64,000 nucleotides of DNA from Phytophthora sp. 'mugwort' (taxonomy: Eukaryota > Oomycota > Peronosporomycetes > Peronosporales > Peronosporaceae). Under the pieces are notes generated by a model that saw only the letters and a program-made list of their open reading frames with translations, was not told the origin of the DNA and did no database searches. Shown here piece by piece: positions 20,850 to 33,071 of this stretch. Within the stretch, counting starts at the first letter, position 1. Each line of letters begins with the position of its first letter. The stretch covers positions 4,859,053 to 4,923,052 of the forward strand of contig JAUCEF010000018.1 in assembly GCA_033558025.1 (NCBI GenBank), read 5' to 3'. The translations under genes and the position numbers were made by a program.

Positions 20850-22200
20850 TGGACATGATGTGGTGGCTTGCTGCCTCTGTTAAGGCAAACATATTTGGAG
20901 ATGTATCTTTAGATGACCGTTGCCCTTATGGTGTTGAGGTGGTGGACTCGAATGAGAAACCTGTTCAGTATAGTCCCCGCCCGCCGCCAATAGACTACAA
21001 ATACGAGCCCAGTGTTATCGACCTAGTGTCGAATGATAGCAGGCGTCGTACGATTATTATCTTTACCAAATACACTAATGGAATTACCATCAATCCATAT
21101 ATATCCATCTACATCAGCAGAAGCTGTTTTATTCTCCCCAACAAGAATTGGAATAAATTTCTTTTTAACCCCTTAGCTTCAAGCACTTCCTTATTTCTGC
21201 TAATGGTCCAGAATAATTTAATCTTGCTGTCAGTCTGGTCAGACGTTGTGGATGCTGACTTATCGAATAGAAAGCTATCATCAAGTCTTTGCTTCGTGTG
21301 ATCTGCATCATCCCCTTCTGACCATTGAGTCGTTTTTGATTCACTCCAATAAGTTGCCATACCTGATAGGGGTCGGCTTATCTTCTTTCCCCATTTCACG
21401 ACGTACTTCCTGTTCAGTTAGGTATGCGAGAAAGCGAACATCTTTAGTCAAAACTTCCCTGATATGATCGTACATCTCAGCCCAATCGATATTGGTGATA
21501 AAGATACTCTATTTAGCTTAATGCTATATATCTTCGCATCTTTTCCAATGTAATATTTCGATAGCTGACGACCGTTGGAAGCAAGAGGGTGAATACGTAA
21601 GTCTTCAAGTATCGCTGTCTTAGATTGCTCTTTATCTTCTTCGTTGAATAAATCCTTTTCCGCCAAGTCTTCCGCTACTTCAATCTGTGTTCCAATATCT
21701 GTAGTCTTAAGACAAATCTGAACTTTTTATTAGTCGTACGCACTCTGTTTGTATTGGTTTCACCATCAATTGAAACAGGGTGAGGTTCAGTGTTTGTTTC
21801 AACAATTGATACCTCAGGGTTTGTCTGGGAGGATTCATCACTCACCGTTTTTTAAGGACTCAGACGACTCGGTTGTCGAGTCTGTCTGATTTGATTTAGT
21901 TGATTTCTTCGCTACAGTAGTTATGCCTTTCGAGATATCAGTAGAGCATTGTAAGTCTATATATCATTCTAATCATAAAAAATATGAGAGGATAAATATT
22001 CTCACCAGTAGCTCGGCATAACTGAATCGTGGTGAAACGATGCGTACGAATGGCATATATGATTTCGCTCATTTAGTAGATTGAAATAGCGATCCTTGAT
22101 GCAATGAAATGGGACGTCAAAGATGATTTCCAATTCTCGCTGGTATTTACGATTGACAACTGTTTTACGAAAGTTTGCTGTTGCATCAAGATTCAACAAC
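20850..22200 (-). pseudogene. Unassigned Polinton-region frames
   Basis: Broken minus-strand frames at about 22,199-22,002, 21,666-21,448 and 21,399-20,990. The last, allowing one frameshift near 21,150, reads '...FIPILVGENKTASADVDGYIW...' then '...IDGNSISVFGKDNN', which looks like real protein. I do not recognise any of them. Their place, next to the integrase, is where Polintons may carry structural or accessory genes. Confidence 0.3.
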
Positions 22201-22339
22201 TCATTTAATGCGGCTCACTTTCTATATGATTCATAGCTTTCGACGAAGCTTAGCAAGCTCAAGTTTATTTTTTACCAATTCGGACGCATATTTTGGGTTG
22301 GTTTCTATATATCAAGTTAGATATAAAAAATTGGATGTT

Positions 22340-23444
22340 TCATTTGTTGTGGCGGGGCGAAACCAACACCGGAGCCGCTATGCGAGCTCTTTGAATTCCA
22401 GTACTCAGTCTCAAGTGTAGACGCTTGTTTTTGTTGATCAATCGGAGATTATCTTGTGGTTCCCAGGATAGATCGTCATATCCAATCCATTTGACGAGAT
22501 AGTTGTATTTACCTGATTGCTGTTTCTTATGGTCCATAACCTTCTCAACCTCGAATATTTGTTTATTCGTAATCTTTGCATTCGTTATCGCGTCATTAAC
22601 CAATTTGATATCATTTGGTGCTTTGTAGAGTGTATGTCCAATCTTAGATCTAATTTGAACTCGATAGCCATCGATGCCAACTATTTCATATATAGCCTTG
22701 CTCCATCTCGCCGATTCCTTTTCAAATTGCGTCTTCTTCAAACGATATAACACAGAAGGGTTAATTTAAGCCGATTCTCAAGCTTATCCATAGCGTTGTT
22801 GCTATGATCTAATTCAGATTCAATAACCTGTCCAGATGCTTCATTCGTTGTCATTTTGATAAAAGTGTGCTTAGTATTGTTATAGCTGTCGATGACATCG
22901 CTTAGTAGATTGCGCGTTAGTGGTTGCTTCATCAATCTCAACTTAAGCGTACGGTAAAATCGTTCAACCTTGCCCATCATTCCGTGATCACCCGGTTCGT
23001 TGTTGTAGAGAATGAATAGATTTACTTTTGAAATAGGCTTGGGCATGCCTAATTATGAACTCAGAGCCATTATCGGTAGTTAAATATCAACTTTAAGTGA
23101 TTCAAGAGATTTAATACCCTTAGATACACTACTCCAACGCTTGTCTGCTAATATCTTAGTAAATCCAATTCTGGAGTTGATACTGATAGCCGTTGGAATC
23201 GGCTTTCCTTTCCAAAATGTTAAATCTGCCTGGCAACTATTGGATTGCTTGAAGCAATCTTAAAATCATCAAATCGAGTTGCTTTCCCGCTGTATCGTTG
23301 GATACCAGTCTGCTTGGCATACCACTCCTTAACATCCTTCAGACAAATAGATTTTTCAATTTTTTTAGCCGTCTGATACAGAGCATTGCTGCCGATATAC
23401 CCTGTTTTAGGATCATGATAAAGCTTCAATAGTAGCTCGTCCAT
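22340..23444 (-). pseudogene. Polinton integrase (DDE) with C-terminal chromodomain, broken
   Basis: Three pieces in order. 23,444-23,220 carries the N-terminal region ('YHDPKTGYIGSNALYQTAKK', 'VKEWYAKQTG') typical of Polinton integrases. 23,046-22,738 carries the end of the catalytic core ('NNEPGDHGMMGKVERFYRTL', with the catalytic Glu). 22,753-22,340 carries the C-terminal domain with a chromodomain ('FEVEKVMDHKK...YLVKWIGYDDLSWEPQDNL'). The segment between 23,220 and 23,046, with the first catalytic acidic residues, is only readable with frame changes. Chromodomains guide integration to modified histones. Confidence 0.7.
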
Positions 23445-23689
23445 GGTCTATATTAGAAACAAAACAAATATGCAAAGCGTTCCCCTAAATATCGAGGGGA
23501 ATTGTAGAAATACCATCATCTAAAACCTTACGCTTGTCGTACCAATAGTTAAGGGCAGTCTTTGTTTGACTGTATGTAACGATTTTGATTTAGTCTCTTT
23601 ACTAATGCGGAAACCCTTGTTAGTTCTTCTGATAGTTATACGATCGCGAACAACAGACTCGAAGTTCTCAGGCGATAGTAAATCATTGT

Positions 23690-26600
23690 TCTTTTTTTTT
23701 TTTAATACCCTTTGCGGACAGCTTGAAATATTCGACTTTCCCACTAACAAGTCTTTTATCTTTCTTGACCTTGTGTTCTTCATCTGGTATATAGCAAATG
23801 GCATTCTTGCTGGATAGTGCTACTATCGCATCACCTCGCCACGCTTCCTTGAATAGGCCAAGAGTGAATGTATCATAGATGGACACTTCCTTGCTATAGT
23901 CTCGCGGAAACCATTCATACTTGTGTTGTTTGAAGTGGTCTTGAAGCTCAGGCTTGATACACTCGCGGAAAGGATTATCACAGCTGAAAGCGATATACGC
24001 TGAGTCAGTGTCCATCTCCTGATATTGAAAATCGCTGCGATCGAAGTAGAAATCGATGCAATCGTAGTAGAATTGGAGCATTCGGAGCTTAGCAAGCTGA
24101 TGGATGGCAATCGATAGATGAATCGGATTCTTATTCTTGATGAGTCGCTTCTTCATGTAATCTGACATGAACCATTTAGCTCCTCCAACGAATGAAACGT
24201 GAAATGTTCGATCTTTTTCTCAATAGCTGTCTCCTCAGACTCATATTTAACCGTCTTATGCTTGCTCATATCCATGACGGAACGACCAAACGCAGAGTTG
24301 CCAACGAGCTTCATCATCATTCCAACCATTTTCCTGTTCTCATCGGCATTACCGTCGCGTCCTGCTTGAGATGCCTCTTTCATAAATGGCTTGAATGCTT
24401 TGTGAGCACTCGCCTTGATGAAGATGTAGGTCTTAGTGATTTCCATCCCACGTGAGAGGTACCACTTAAGAAGTGGAGCATAGATAAGACTCTTTTCACC
24501 AAACTAGCTACCGATAAGCTTGCGAGCGGGCTTCGCAGCATTTTTACCTTGTATCTGGTTATACTCATACATATGTGAGCCAATGATCTCCTCATCAGTG
24601 CAATCAATTTCAATATTTTTGAAAATAAGAGTCATTTCGCTAAAGTACTCGTTCAAGTGGTCTGGAGTTCGAATATCGCATTCGAGAATCTTGTCATTGA
24701 CTATGTCATCATGATACCATTATATGATTCAATTGTAGTCAAACGACCGCAGGGCATATCATTACACAGAGCCCAGAGATTGAAAGCATTAGCGTCATGC
24801 CCAATGACTTTTTTCACAAGCTTGTCGCCACGAATAAGAGTTTCATTGCTTTTGGCGCAGCGGTTAAAGATAATCGACGGCCCGCCGGCAATATTGTCCT
24901 GCATTCTACGGTAGATCTCTTTCTCCGCTAAATCAATTGAATATATATATATATATATACTAACTGATCGGAGTTGAATCATAAAGTTTCTTTTTCCGAA
25001 ATCCACCGATGGACATATCTTTACGAGTCATATTGCACTCGATGCAGCTAATCATAATGTTGCCATTGATATGACCTTTGGAGTTATTAATTCTATCAGC
25101 TGACGCGGTTTCAGCAGTTAGAGGACAATATCATAAAGCGCAAAGATAATTTTGCCTATCTAATAATGTATTTAGATGACCAATCGTCATATCATATTGA
25201 CGTTTGGCTTCAGCGTCTTGAGCCTTGTACCCCTTCATTCGTTTCTCAGGAAATCCAAACCTGGAGCAGCTATTCTCGGTTGCTTCCTGAGGTTTTTGTG
25301 GCATGTCTGATACATAACATTTTCCGAAAGACCAGGTAGAGAAACTCCATCAGTCAACATATCGAGATCAAAGCTTTTGAATAATTCTCGCTGAGATTGG
25401 ATAGCTTTGATGAATGGCACAACATCGAGGTTGTTATACCAGATCAGCTGATCCTTGATACTCTTCATCTCATAATACTCCCAAACGAAGTTGACGCGTT
25501 CATAGTCTTCATTAGTAGCGATTGTCCCGCGAAGATCGCTACTGAAAGCCTTCTTAGGTGAGATTTAGTCTCGTTGGTACATCAAATGAAGTTATGTACT
25601 CATAAGGGAATATCCCCTTAACAAGGCCACAAGTGCATTTAATCTTGCTCATCACACTTGCACCCACCGAGGTAAGTAGTGAGATAACTTTCCAGAGATG
25701 TACCTCGTGGGACATAATTCATAATATCAAGCAACTTGAAGTCGTCAGTTGCGATGAACATATAACTGGGATTTCTAATAATGGATTTGATGTTGTCGGT
25801 CCCGATTACTGAGAAGAGATCTTCCTTAATAAGTGTGATGTCATAGCTTCCAGAGTTGAATCCAAGAACAGGTACTTGAATAAGGATACGTTTGATTTTA
25901 GTGTATGAACCATTATCCCTGATACTGAAGTTGTTGATATTTACATCGAAGAAAGACTGATATTCACCTTGTTTAATCAGCTTATCGACCGCCTCAAGGG
26001 TACCCTTTTCCTCCTCACGCATTAATATGCTTCTGAGTAGGAGCCCATACTTCGTCACATTGTATCGCTGAATGATCTTAGCTGCGTTGTTAATATAGTC
26101 GAACATATCCTTCAACAATGCTGAGGATCGTTATTAATGAAGCACTCAACACGATTAGTCAAGCTATCTGATATCGAGACGCTAACGGGGATGTGTTCAT
26201 TCACATAGACAGTAATTTCTCGTGGCATGTCTCTGTTGGATTGAGGATGGATTCGAAGTCATAAACGATGAAATGATCGAGGTAGTGATCCACATGCTTA
26301 AGAGAGTATCGTTGAAGCAACTTTTTATCAGATCCTCAGGGGGAATGTAGATGCTCGGTAGCTTTGGGAACGACTCAATATTGACTTCATCGCATCTGAT
26401 CTTAGAGTGGTTTCGTAACTTTTCACTCGTCTTGAAGATCATAACACATTTCTGACACTGATACTTGTTCTGAAACATTTCCATGCTCTTGATGTAGAAA
26501 GCATGATTCTCACACGATAGGATGTTGATTCAGTCATAGCTCTTCTCTGATGAACGAATGCACCTAACAGGTCTGGTTTCCACATCCTTCGTATATACGT

Positions 26601-27540
26601 TGATACTGAGCTGGAAGCATTTTTCGAGCTCATCGAATTGCAAAATGTCAATTGGCTTGAAGTTGCGAAAGAGACTTAGCGTGTAGCTAATACCCTTGTA
26701 TGAACAATACGCTTGAAGGTATCATTTACAAGGGATCGAATCTTGCGAGAATCTTTACCGCGATTGGAATGAAAGCAATGCAATGGAAAACGCATTTATT
26801 GTTAGTCTTCGGAAAGTTAATGGCATGCTTGTTATTGAGTATGACTTTAGGGATAACAGCTCCGCTATCACGGAGAGAGTGGTTGCGAAAGTAGATGAAT
26901 AGCTTGAACCCAATGATTCCCAGGAATATATATCCAGATGAGGGGTACAGGAGCTTGTTTGCCAACCCCATTGCTCTAATGGGAGTTATCACCTTCTATC
27001 GGATATCGCCCTTAGTATTAATCGCAATTGGAGAGTCGACGACCATTGTGTTGCCAACATTTGGATACCAATAACGAATATCACTTTCTTCGGCAATATT
27101 GATTAAGCTGTATCCAAGCGCAATGCTTACCTTATGAGCTTTCCCCTGACTTCGAGACAAGTTCCACCTTGTCATAAAACTCTCCTGCTGGGATATTCTC
27201 ATAGAGATGAGTCTCCATGTGGTTGCCTATATAGACTGATACTTCGGGTCAGCCTTATAATCGGGTGAAAGATGCTTGTTGAGATCTTCAATCGATTTCT
27301 TGTACTGCTTGACAATTAGTTTCTTATTTCTTGGATGAAATGGGTTTCCAATATAAACCATTTTACCTGTGCGTCCTCGCACCTTCACTCGATAGTTTTG
27401 CCCCATTTGACGTATGGAATATCCAATCGCCTAAGTCCTTCAACTTCGTTCGGCAACATGGTTGCTACATATCGGTGAGTGTGTTTTCGGCTGGTGGAAA
27501 AGTCTTTATATTAGTTAGACTTTGCTTAAGATAGAACTTT
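23690..27540 (-). pseudogene. Protein-primed DNA polymerase B of a Polinton, broken
   Basis: Order from N to C: 27,202-26,996 ('KVSIALGYSLINIAEESDIRYWYP', a Polinton PolB N-terminal motif), 26,992-26,726, a C2H2-like finger at 26,484-26,380 ('CQKCVMIF..SEKLRNHSK'), exonuclease-region sequence at 26,118-25,639 ('VPVLGFNSGSYDI'), then 25,468-25,235, 25,006-24,701 ('GHDANAFNLWAL...MPCGRL'), 24,446-24,153 ('KLVGNSAFGRS') and 24,168-23,683 with the catalytic 'QEMDTDSAY' (YxDTDS type). At least six frame breaks make it non-functional. It is close to the full length expected of such polymerases (~1,200 residues). Confidence 0.78.
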
Positions 27541-27860
27541 ATATTCTTGGAAATCCAAAAAAATGATTTGAATTAATTCGATTCTGTTTTCTCGTTTGCT
27601 TTAAGTAGTTTGCGCTTCTCCTACGTCAAGTATTAATCTGTTCTCTATGGGCTGTATCGTACGCTTTTTGCATAGCGAGACGTGTTTCTCTCGTCTTGAG
27701 GTAATACCGCATCTGCTTCACTTTGAAGCGTTCCTTGTTAGCTTGGTATTTTTTTTTCCAGGTGAATAGGTCATTGATATTTATATACATATAGAACTTT
27801 GTATCAGAATAAAAAAAAATGTTTATTTATTTCTGATGTTCACATTTGGGACACCGATAC

Positions 27861-28076
27861 CTATATTTTTTCTTCAGTCTTAAAGCAACAGCTTCTATCT
27901 GAAGTACACCAAGTCCTATTACATGAATCAAATACTTCTACATATTCAGTTTCCTTGCCATGACGAACACCACTCCCACAAGCACCTACCATGTTTTTAA
28001 CGATGTCATACTCGGCCCGCTTCTGAAACCATGGTTGCTTCATCAACCACCTACAGTAAGCTCGATCTTTAAGCAT
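27861..28076 (-). pseudogene. Short fragment with a YCRWLxxQPWF motif
   Basis: About 70 codons starting 'LKDRAYCRWLMKQPWF'. This motif occurs as a small C-terminal domain on nucleases and unrelated proteins of large DNA viruses and Polinton-type elements. The downstream part contains several cysteines. Probably the 5'-most gene of the relic or a captured fragment. Confidence 0.4.
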
Positions 28077-28314
28077 TGCTTCGAGTGTTGAATACTTCGA
28101 GTTAAAGTTATCTTATCCATTATTATGGTCATTATACCTTTGTATTTATCTATCAGGATGGAACGTCTTTATGTTTCTTTTATCCTGATAGTTGGATAAT
28201 TCCATATAGGCAAAAATAATGATTCTTTATAGGGTTTTATCCCTTTGCTAATACATGGGTTAAACATTGTTAGATGGAATTATAAAAATGGGCGGGATGA
28301 TGTACTGTAACCCA

Positions 28315-28510
28315 CTACTCACAAGCTCGACAGCAAGTAGCTCAAGACCAACCGACCTCGGATCCCGCGCGCAGCAATACCCGCGCGGATACACCCTCTC
28401 AAGTCCCAGCGAGGGCGTTCAAGGTCCACCAATGCGCATCTTGTGTCAACGGGAGAACTGTACCAGCTCGCCGACCTGGGTCGTCTTCTTTGTGCGCCAT
28501 GTTGCTTTCT
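28315..28510 (+). repeat. Diverged fragment of the Gypsy-2 LTR
   Basis: Aligns by eye with the middle of the 49,003-49,899 LTR (about 49,620-49,790), for example 'AGCTCAAGACCAA.CCGAC', 'GATCC.CCCTCTC' and 'GTGTCAACG.GAGA', but with many substitutions and small gaps. It is an older insertion than the 18,973 and 49,003 copies. Confidence 0.72.
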
Positions 28511-28584
28511 GCAGAAGATGCATGGCGAAAACATATCCAAAACATGGTCATTGCATATTAACATATTGAATTAGCTCATACAGC

Positions 28585-29329
28585 ATGAACACTTCGACAG
28601 CATGGCGTACGCGGCATGCACGCGCGCTCATAGAACCCTCATATCATACCTCAGTTTCACGCCAGTCCCTTCATGTTCTTTCGAAGTCTCGAACAAACCC
28701 ACACTCGTGCTCCACGAGTCTGCACACGACCCAGAAAAGACAAAAAAACGCAGCGGTTAGCAATACAGCACGATATAACACTTACACATACGAAACGAAA
28801 CCTCGCACCTCAATGCGAAGGGGGAAGGGGGAAGAGCGGCATGCACACAGGTGAGGCTAGCGGCCAGCTAGTGAGGTCACGTGCGTCTTTTTTTTTACCT
28901 CAGGAGCTGGTATAGCGCGAAGTCACGAGGTGAATATGCGCTCGTGTAAAAGCCAAGACTATCACTGGAGGGAGGCACCTTCTTCTTGACGGAGACGGGA
29001 AACATACCACTCCAGTCGGCAGGCCGGGGGTCTCCCAGGGCTTCGTCAGCAGCGCGCTTGGTTCGTGGGGGGGGGGGGGGGGGGGGACAGCTTCCGCTTG
29101 TCGCGACGCGAGGCAGAACGAGTGAGTGGCGGGGAAGCATGAATTAAAAAAGGCATGAAATTTATAAATTTCAGACATGACCAGACATGGTAAAAGTCAT
29201 GTATAAAACATGCTACTAAAAACATGGGTTGGAGATTTCCAGTTTTCCTATTTACGTCGTCACTGGAACTTCGGTTAAGTCCGACTTAGACCTTAGACGC
29301 AATACCGAGTACAACGCGAGCAGGCCGCG
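28585..29329. other. Intergenic DNA with a 20-base G run
   Basis: No convincing gene. A minus frame at 29,140-28,895 reads as a proline-rich stretch followed by a plausible but unrecognised 50-residue tail, with the prolines created by the G20 run at 29,067-29,086. The last ~150 bp should hold the promoter of the next gene. Confidence 0.35.
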
Positions 29330-30575
29330 ATGCTGTTGATTCTTGGAGTGTTGCTGCTGGTTGTCGTTGCGGTGACATTGCTCGTTGCTTTCGTGGCTGT
29401 CACTTGGGAGCACGAGCTGGTGCAGAGGTATGCTCTGGTCCTTGTCTATTTTGCCCCCCCCCCCCCTCCCCCCCTCAAATGAGCTGCTTCTGTTGCGTTG
29501 TTGTAGTTATGCTGCTTTGCCTGCCCCAGCCGACCTGGGAACCAATGAGTTTCGATGGCGCTGCTGGCTGTCGCCGCTCGCGCGTCGCGGCTGGCGCAAG
29601 TCCATTCTGCGAAGCCCATGCCCGCGTATCACGCTACAGTGTCCCTTTGCGTTACTGTCCTCGGACTTTGCCAAGCTCGCCACCTCGTTGAATCTGCCGA
29701 ACCTGGCGCTGGAGCAACTACCCTTCATGTTCCCGCAGGTGGCGGTTAGCAGCTTGTTTTTGCAACTTCTTGGCAATTCGAACTTCCCAGCTAGCGTGCG
29801 CAACATTCGCCTGAAAGGTCTTACGGTAGTCCAGCTGCGGCCTCTTGACATGAGCTTCCCGTCTCAAAGCGAAGAGACGCCGCCGACGCCAGATCTCACG
29901 GTGCGTTGCTAACAATATTTGTGCATTAATATGAATGCCGCTCTGTAGATGCCACTGAACACTTATATACTGATGCTGATCGTATCAATGCAGTGCATCA
30001 TGGTCTTGACTGAGAAACGCTTCTTGGAGTCGGAGATCGAGTTTGCGGTCCAAACAGACCTCTTCGATGACCAAGGTACGGTATGGCAATCTGTAACCTG
30101 GTTTTCGATCCCGTTCAAGCAAGAAACGCTCTTGGTCCCGATATCACAGTCTTCATTCAGCCTGGACAACGCCGTTGTGACTCGTGCCTGCGCGAACCTT
30201 GTTGAGGAATCCTTTGAGTGCTCCGCTCGGAACGTGTCCGAATTCAGGGATGTTAGCGTTGTGGATGTGACGGGTGCACGCACGAACGAGGTCAATTCTG
30301 CTCCTTTAATGTGGATGCTTGCGCGTGCAACTGGTATGATTCAGCAGCAGAAGCGGATGCCGGCGCTACCTCTCATGTGCAGCTGCATGTTCGACGAAGA
30401 GCTGGTGGCCGTGCCGCTTCACAAGAAACTGGTGCTGCAAGGATGGACTAGCGAGGAATATCCGCAGTCGCAGGCGCAACCGGAAGTGACCAGGTTCGCC
30501 GTCAATTTCCAAGATAGAAGTGTCATGACGGGAATTATACGAACTGTAGGCTGGAATTTTTCCAACGCTTCGTGA
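29330..30575 (+). CDS. Unknown protein with N-terminal membrane anchor, 3 exons, 357-372 aa
   Basis: The ATG at 29,330 starts a strongly hydrophobic helix (residues 4-26), a signal anchor or signal peptide. Exon 1 is 29,330-29,427 and exon 2 is 29,507-29,900. Exon 3 begins at 29,949 or, with a better acceptor (ATGCAG), at 29,994; both keep the frame. The intron between exons 1 and 2 contains a C13-T-C7 run. The body is a mix of strands and helices with no motif that I know; 'LPNLALEQLPFMFPQVAVSS' and 'SVRNIRLKGLTVVQLRPLDM' suggest a beta-rich lipid-binding or membrane-contact module, but this is a guess. Clean frames and splice sites argue for a functional gene. Confidence 0.6.
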
Positions 30576-31096
30576 GGATAAACAACGAAGAATGGGCGCA
30601 GCTAGTTGCAGTGCTTCTATTTGAAGAGTTGTGGTACATGTATGTCCTTGTTGGTAAAGGTGCGCCGGACTGTATCCTATCTTATTGTCGTCCGTCTTTG
30701 CGCTGATAGTGCCCAAAAACGAGGAGTTGGCGACTTGTATAACATACATGTAGTACATGTACTGTACATATGAGTGAATACCAACCTCCTCGCCGCCTCC
30801 GTTGAACCGAAGAAAACGCGATTGATCCACTTTTTCGGTCGCTGGATCACATTCGGGCTATTGAATGACAACAACAACCACACTACAATCTGCATCAACT
30901 TGCAAGTTCTAAGTTGCAAGTTGCAACACCACATTGCCTGCACTGAACAAGCTTTACAGTGAACTAAGACAAATTGGATACAAAAAACCCTTGTTAACTG
31001 ATAGTCCCACCAGTTAAAACCGTCTAAGTTCCTCTGCCGCCTTCACAAACTAAATAAGCCTGGATTCGAATCTGTGCGCAGTAGGAAACAGTTCCG

Positions 31097-33071
31097 ATGA
31101 GTCGCGAGTACGACGATGGCGATACAGAGCCGCTGATCCCCGCGCGCTTCAAGGGTCGCTCCAACTCGATGTCTTCCCCTTCCGATGTGGTGCACGATCG
31201 CAAGACGGCGGCGCACGTCGAGCGTGGTGAAGTCTATGTGAACAAGAATCGCCCCCTCCGTGATTCATATTTGAAGCAGCTGGGTTACACGCCGCTCATT
31301 TTCAAGGTGAACTCGTTCTTATGGCGTGTGAGCATGTGTTGTCAAGTACTCCCAAGGGATTGCTTGATGGATGTTATTGGTGTGCTGAAGCTTAAGAGTT
31401 CTGACTTTGTGGTCGTTTATCCTTACAGAAAATGAAGAAGATCGGGAGCTTCATTGCCTCGATGTCACCGATGAGGACCCGGAAGGTATGATTTAGCAAC
31501 GAATCCCATGCATAGTGCTCTATTATTAATGCACGTTACCGCATGCCCGCCTACATACAAACCAGCCTAACGACGAAGACCTCCTCAGCGATGCGTTCCC
31601 GTACCATCAGTCGATCATTCCATCCAAGGGCTCGATTCGCGGTTCGGTCTTTAATTTGGCTGGCGCTACCCTTGGCGCAGGAGCACTATCGTTGCCGTAT
31701 GCGGTCGCAGTGTCTGGCTTAGGTTTTGCTGTGGCTCAGCTTGTATTAGCTGCTGTACTAACAGTGTACACGATTCGACTACTGATTCGCGCGGAAGACA
31801 TTACCAAGTATGGGAGCAATGCGGTGAACCTGTGCTGTTTGTTGGCTTTCTCGAAGGACTAAAGCACGTATTTTTTTATTTTCTATTGCAGGCTGAAGTC
31901 TTACGAGGATCTAGCCATGTACTGCTTTGGGACAAAGGTATGTTGTATCGGCTTAAAATCTTTGACGGCGCTGGTTGAATTACTTATCTCTAGCGTATAC
32001 CTTTAGATGACGATTTTCGTGGAGGTGAATATCCTGGTCTTCTGTTTTGGCATTTCGGTTGCGTACCTCGTGACGCTAGGAGATATAATCACGCCGCTAG
32101 GCGAGCTCTGCTTCGGGTTGCAAAGCATTTTCGCGCAGCGCTGGGTGCTTATGACGATCTCATGCGGAACGATCATGCTTCCACTGTCTTTGATGAAAGA
32201 CATCAGCAGTCTTCAGTTTTCGTCCATTCTGGGCGTGCTCTCCATTATATTTCTCGTTGTAGCAGTAGCCATCCGGTCGATCGTGTACGCGAGCGCCAAT
32301 GGCATTCCAGAAGACATCAGCTGGACGATCGACTTCAGTCGTGGTCCGAACTTCATGCTTAGCGTGCCGATTGTCATGTTTGCCTTCACCTGCCAGGTAG
32401 GAGAGCATTTAACCCGGGATTTGTTGTGCATGCCGTTATTCGCGTTCTGATGAGTGTCTGAACTTCGCCAATAGGTCAACGTGTTTTCGATTTACACGGA
32501 GCTGCAGCGCCCGTGCATTCGCCGCATGAACAAGGTGGTAGACCGCGCAACGCTAATCTCTTTTCTCATCTACCTGTCTATTGGTGTGGTGGCATATCTG
32601 GCATTCGGTCCTCAACTGGTGGAACCGAAGTACAAGGGCAACATCCTGTTGAGCTTCCCGTTAAACGACACCCTGATCGCCATTAGCCGAGCCGCCATTA
32701 CCTTCACTGTGGCCGTGGCCTTCCCGCTGAACATCTTCCCGTGCCGCTTCACCATAGACATGATGTTCTTTTCTAACTCCGAAGACTCCTGGCCTCGCCA
32801 TGTGGCTGTGACGAGCAGCCTGGTTCTGCTTGCGTTGCTGCTCGCGATCTTCTGTCCCAGCATAAACGTGGTTTTCGGCATTATCGGCGGCACGTGTTCC
32901 ACCGTCGTGTGCTTCTGCTTCCCCGCTGCGTTTATCTTGAAGCTCGAGGACGGTCCACTCCTCGGCCCTAAGAAAATCGGCCCGGTGCTGCTGTTCGTCG
33001 GCGCGATCGTGATCGGATTTGTGGGCACGGGAGTGACGCTATGGTCCAGCGTGCTTCAGCCGCCGGCGTGA
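31097..33071 (+). CDS. Amino acid/auxin permease (AAAP, SLC38-like) transporter, 6 exons, 513 aa
   Basis: Exons read as 31097-31306, 31429-31485, 31566-31807, 31892-31937, 32007-32396 and 32475-33071; the total is 514 codons with consistent phases. A polar ~100-residue N-terminus precedes 'GSIRGSVFNLAGATLGAGALSLPYA', the hallmark first helix of SLC38/AAAP transporters, and 'LKSYEDLAMYCFGTK'. About eleven membrane helices follow, including 'LPLSLMKDISSLQFSSILGV' and a C-terminal set with 'FGIIGGTCSTVVCFCFPAAF'. Likely a sodium- or proton-coupled neutral amino acid transporter of the plasma membrane or an endomembrane. Substrate not predictable. Exon 2 (57 nt) is the least certain. Confidence 0.86.

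Larger units (their letters stand above)
20840..28110 (-). mobile_element. Polinton/Maverick-like element relic
   Basis: An AT-rich island, clearly richer in A+T than the flanking genes, in which minus-strand frames encode a protein-primed family-B DNA polymerase (27.5-23.7 kb), a retroviral-type integrase with a C-terminal chromodomain (23.4-22.3 kb), a C2H2 finger segment and several unassigned frames. That pairing defines self-synthesising Polinton/Maverick transposons, which are reported from oomycetes. At ~7.3 kb it is about half the usual 15-20 kb. No capsid protein, packaging ATPase or adenain-type protease was recognised. Many frameshifts and stops are present; terminal inverted repeats were not identified, so the boundaries are approximate. 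Confidence 0.72.

Noticed and set aside
24940..24960. AT dinucleotide run as an origin or regulatory site
   Set aside because: Short microsatellite within the decayed polymerase gene; nothing else supports a function.
28895..29140. Proline-rich protein on the minus strand
   Set aside because: The polyproline is produced by the G20 run; no start context, splice support or known domain.
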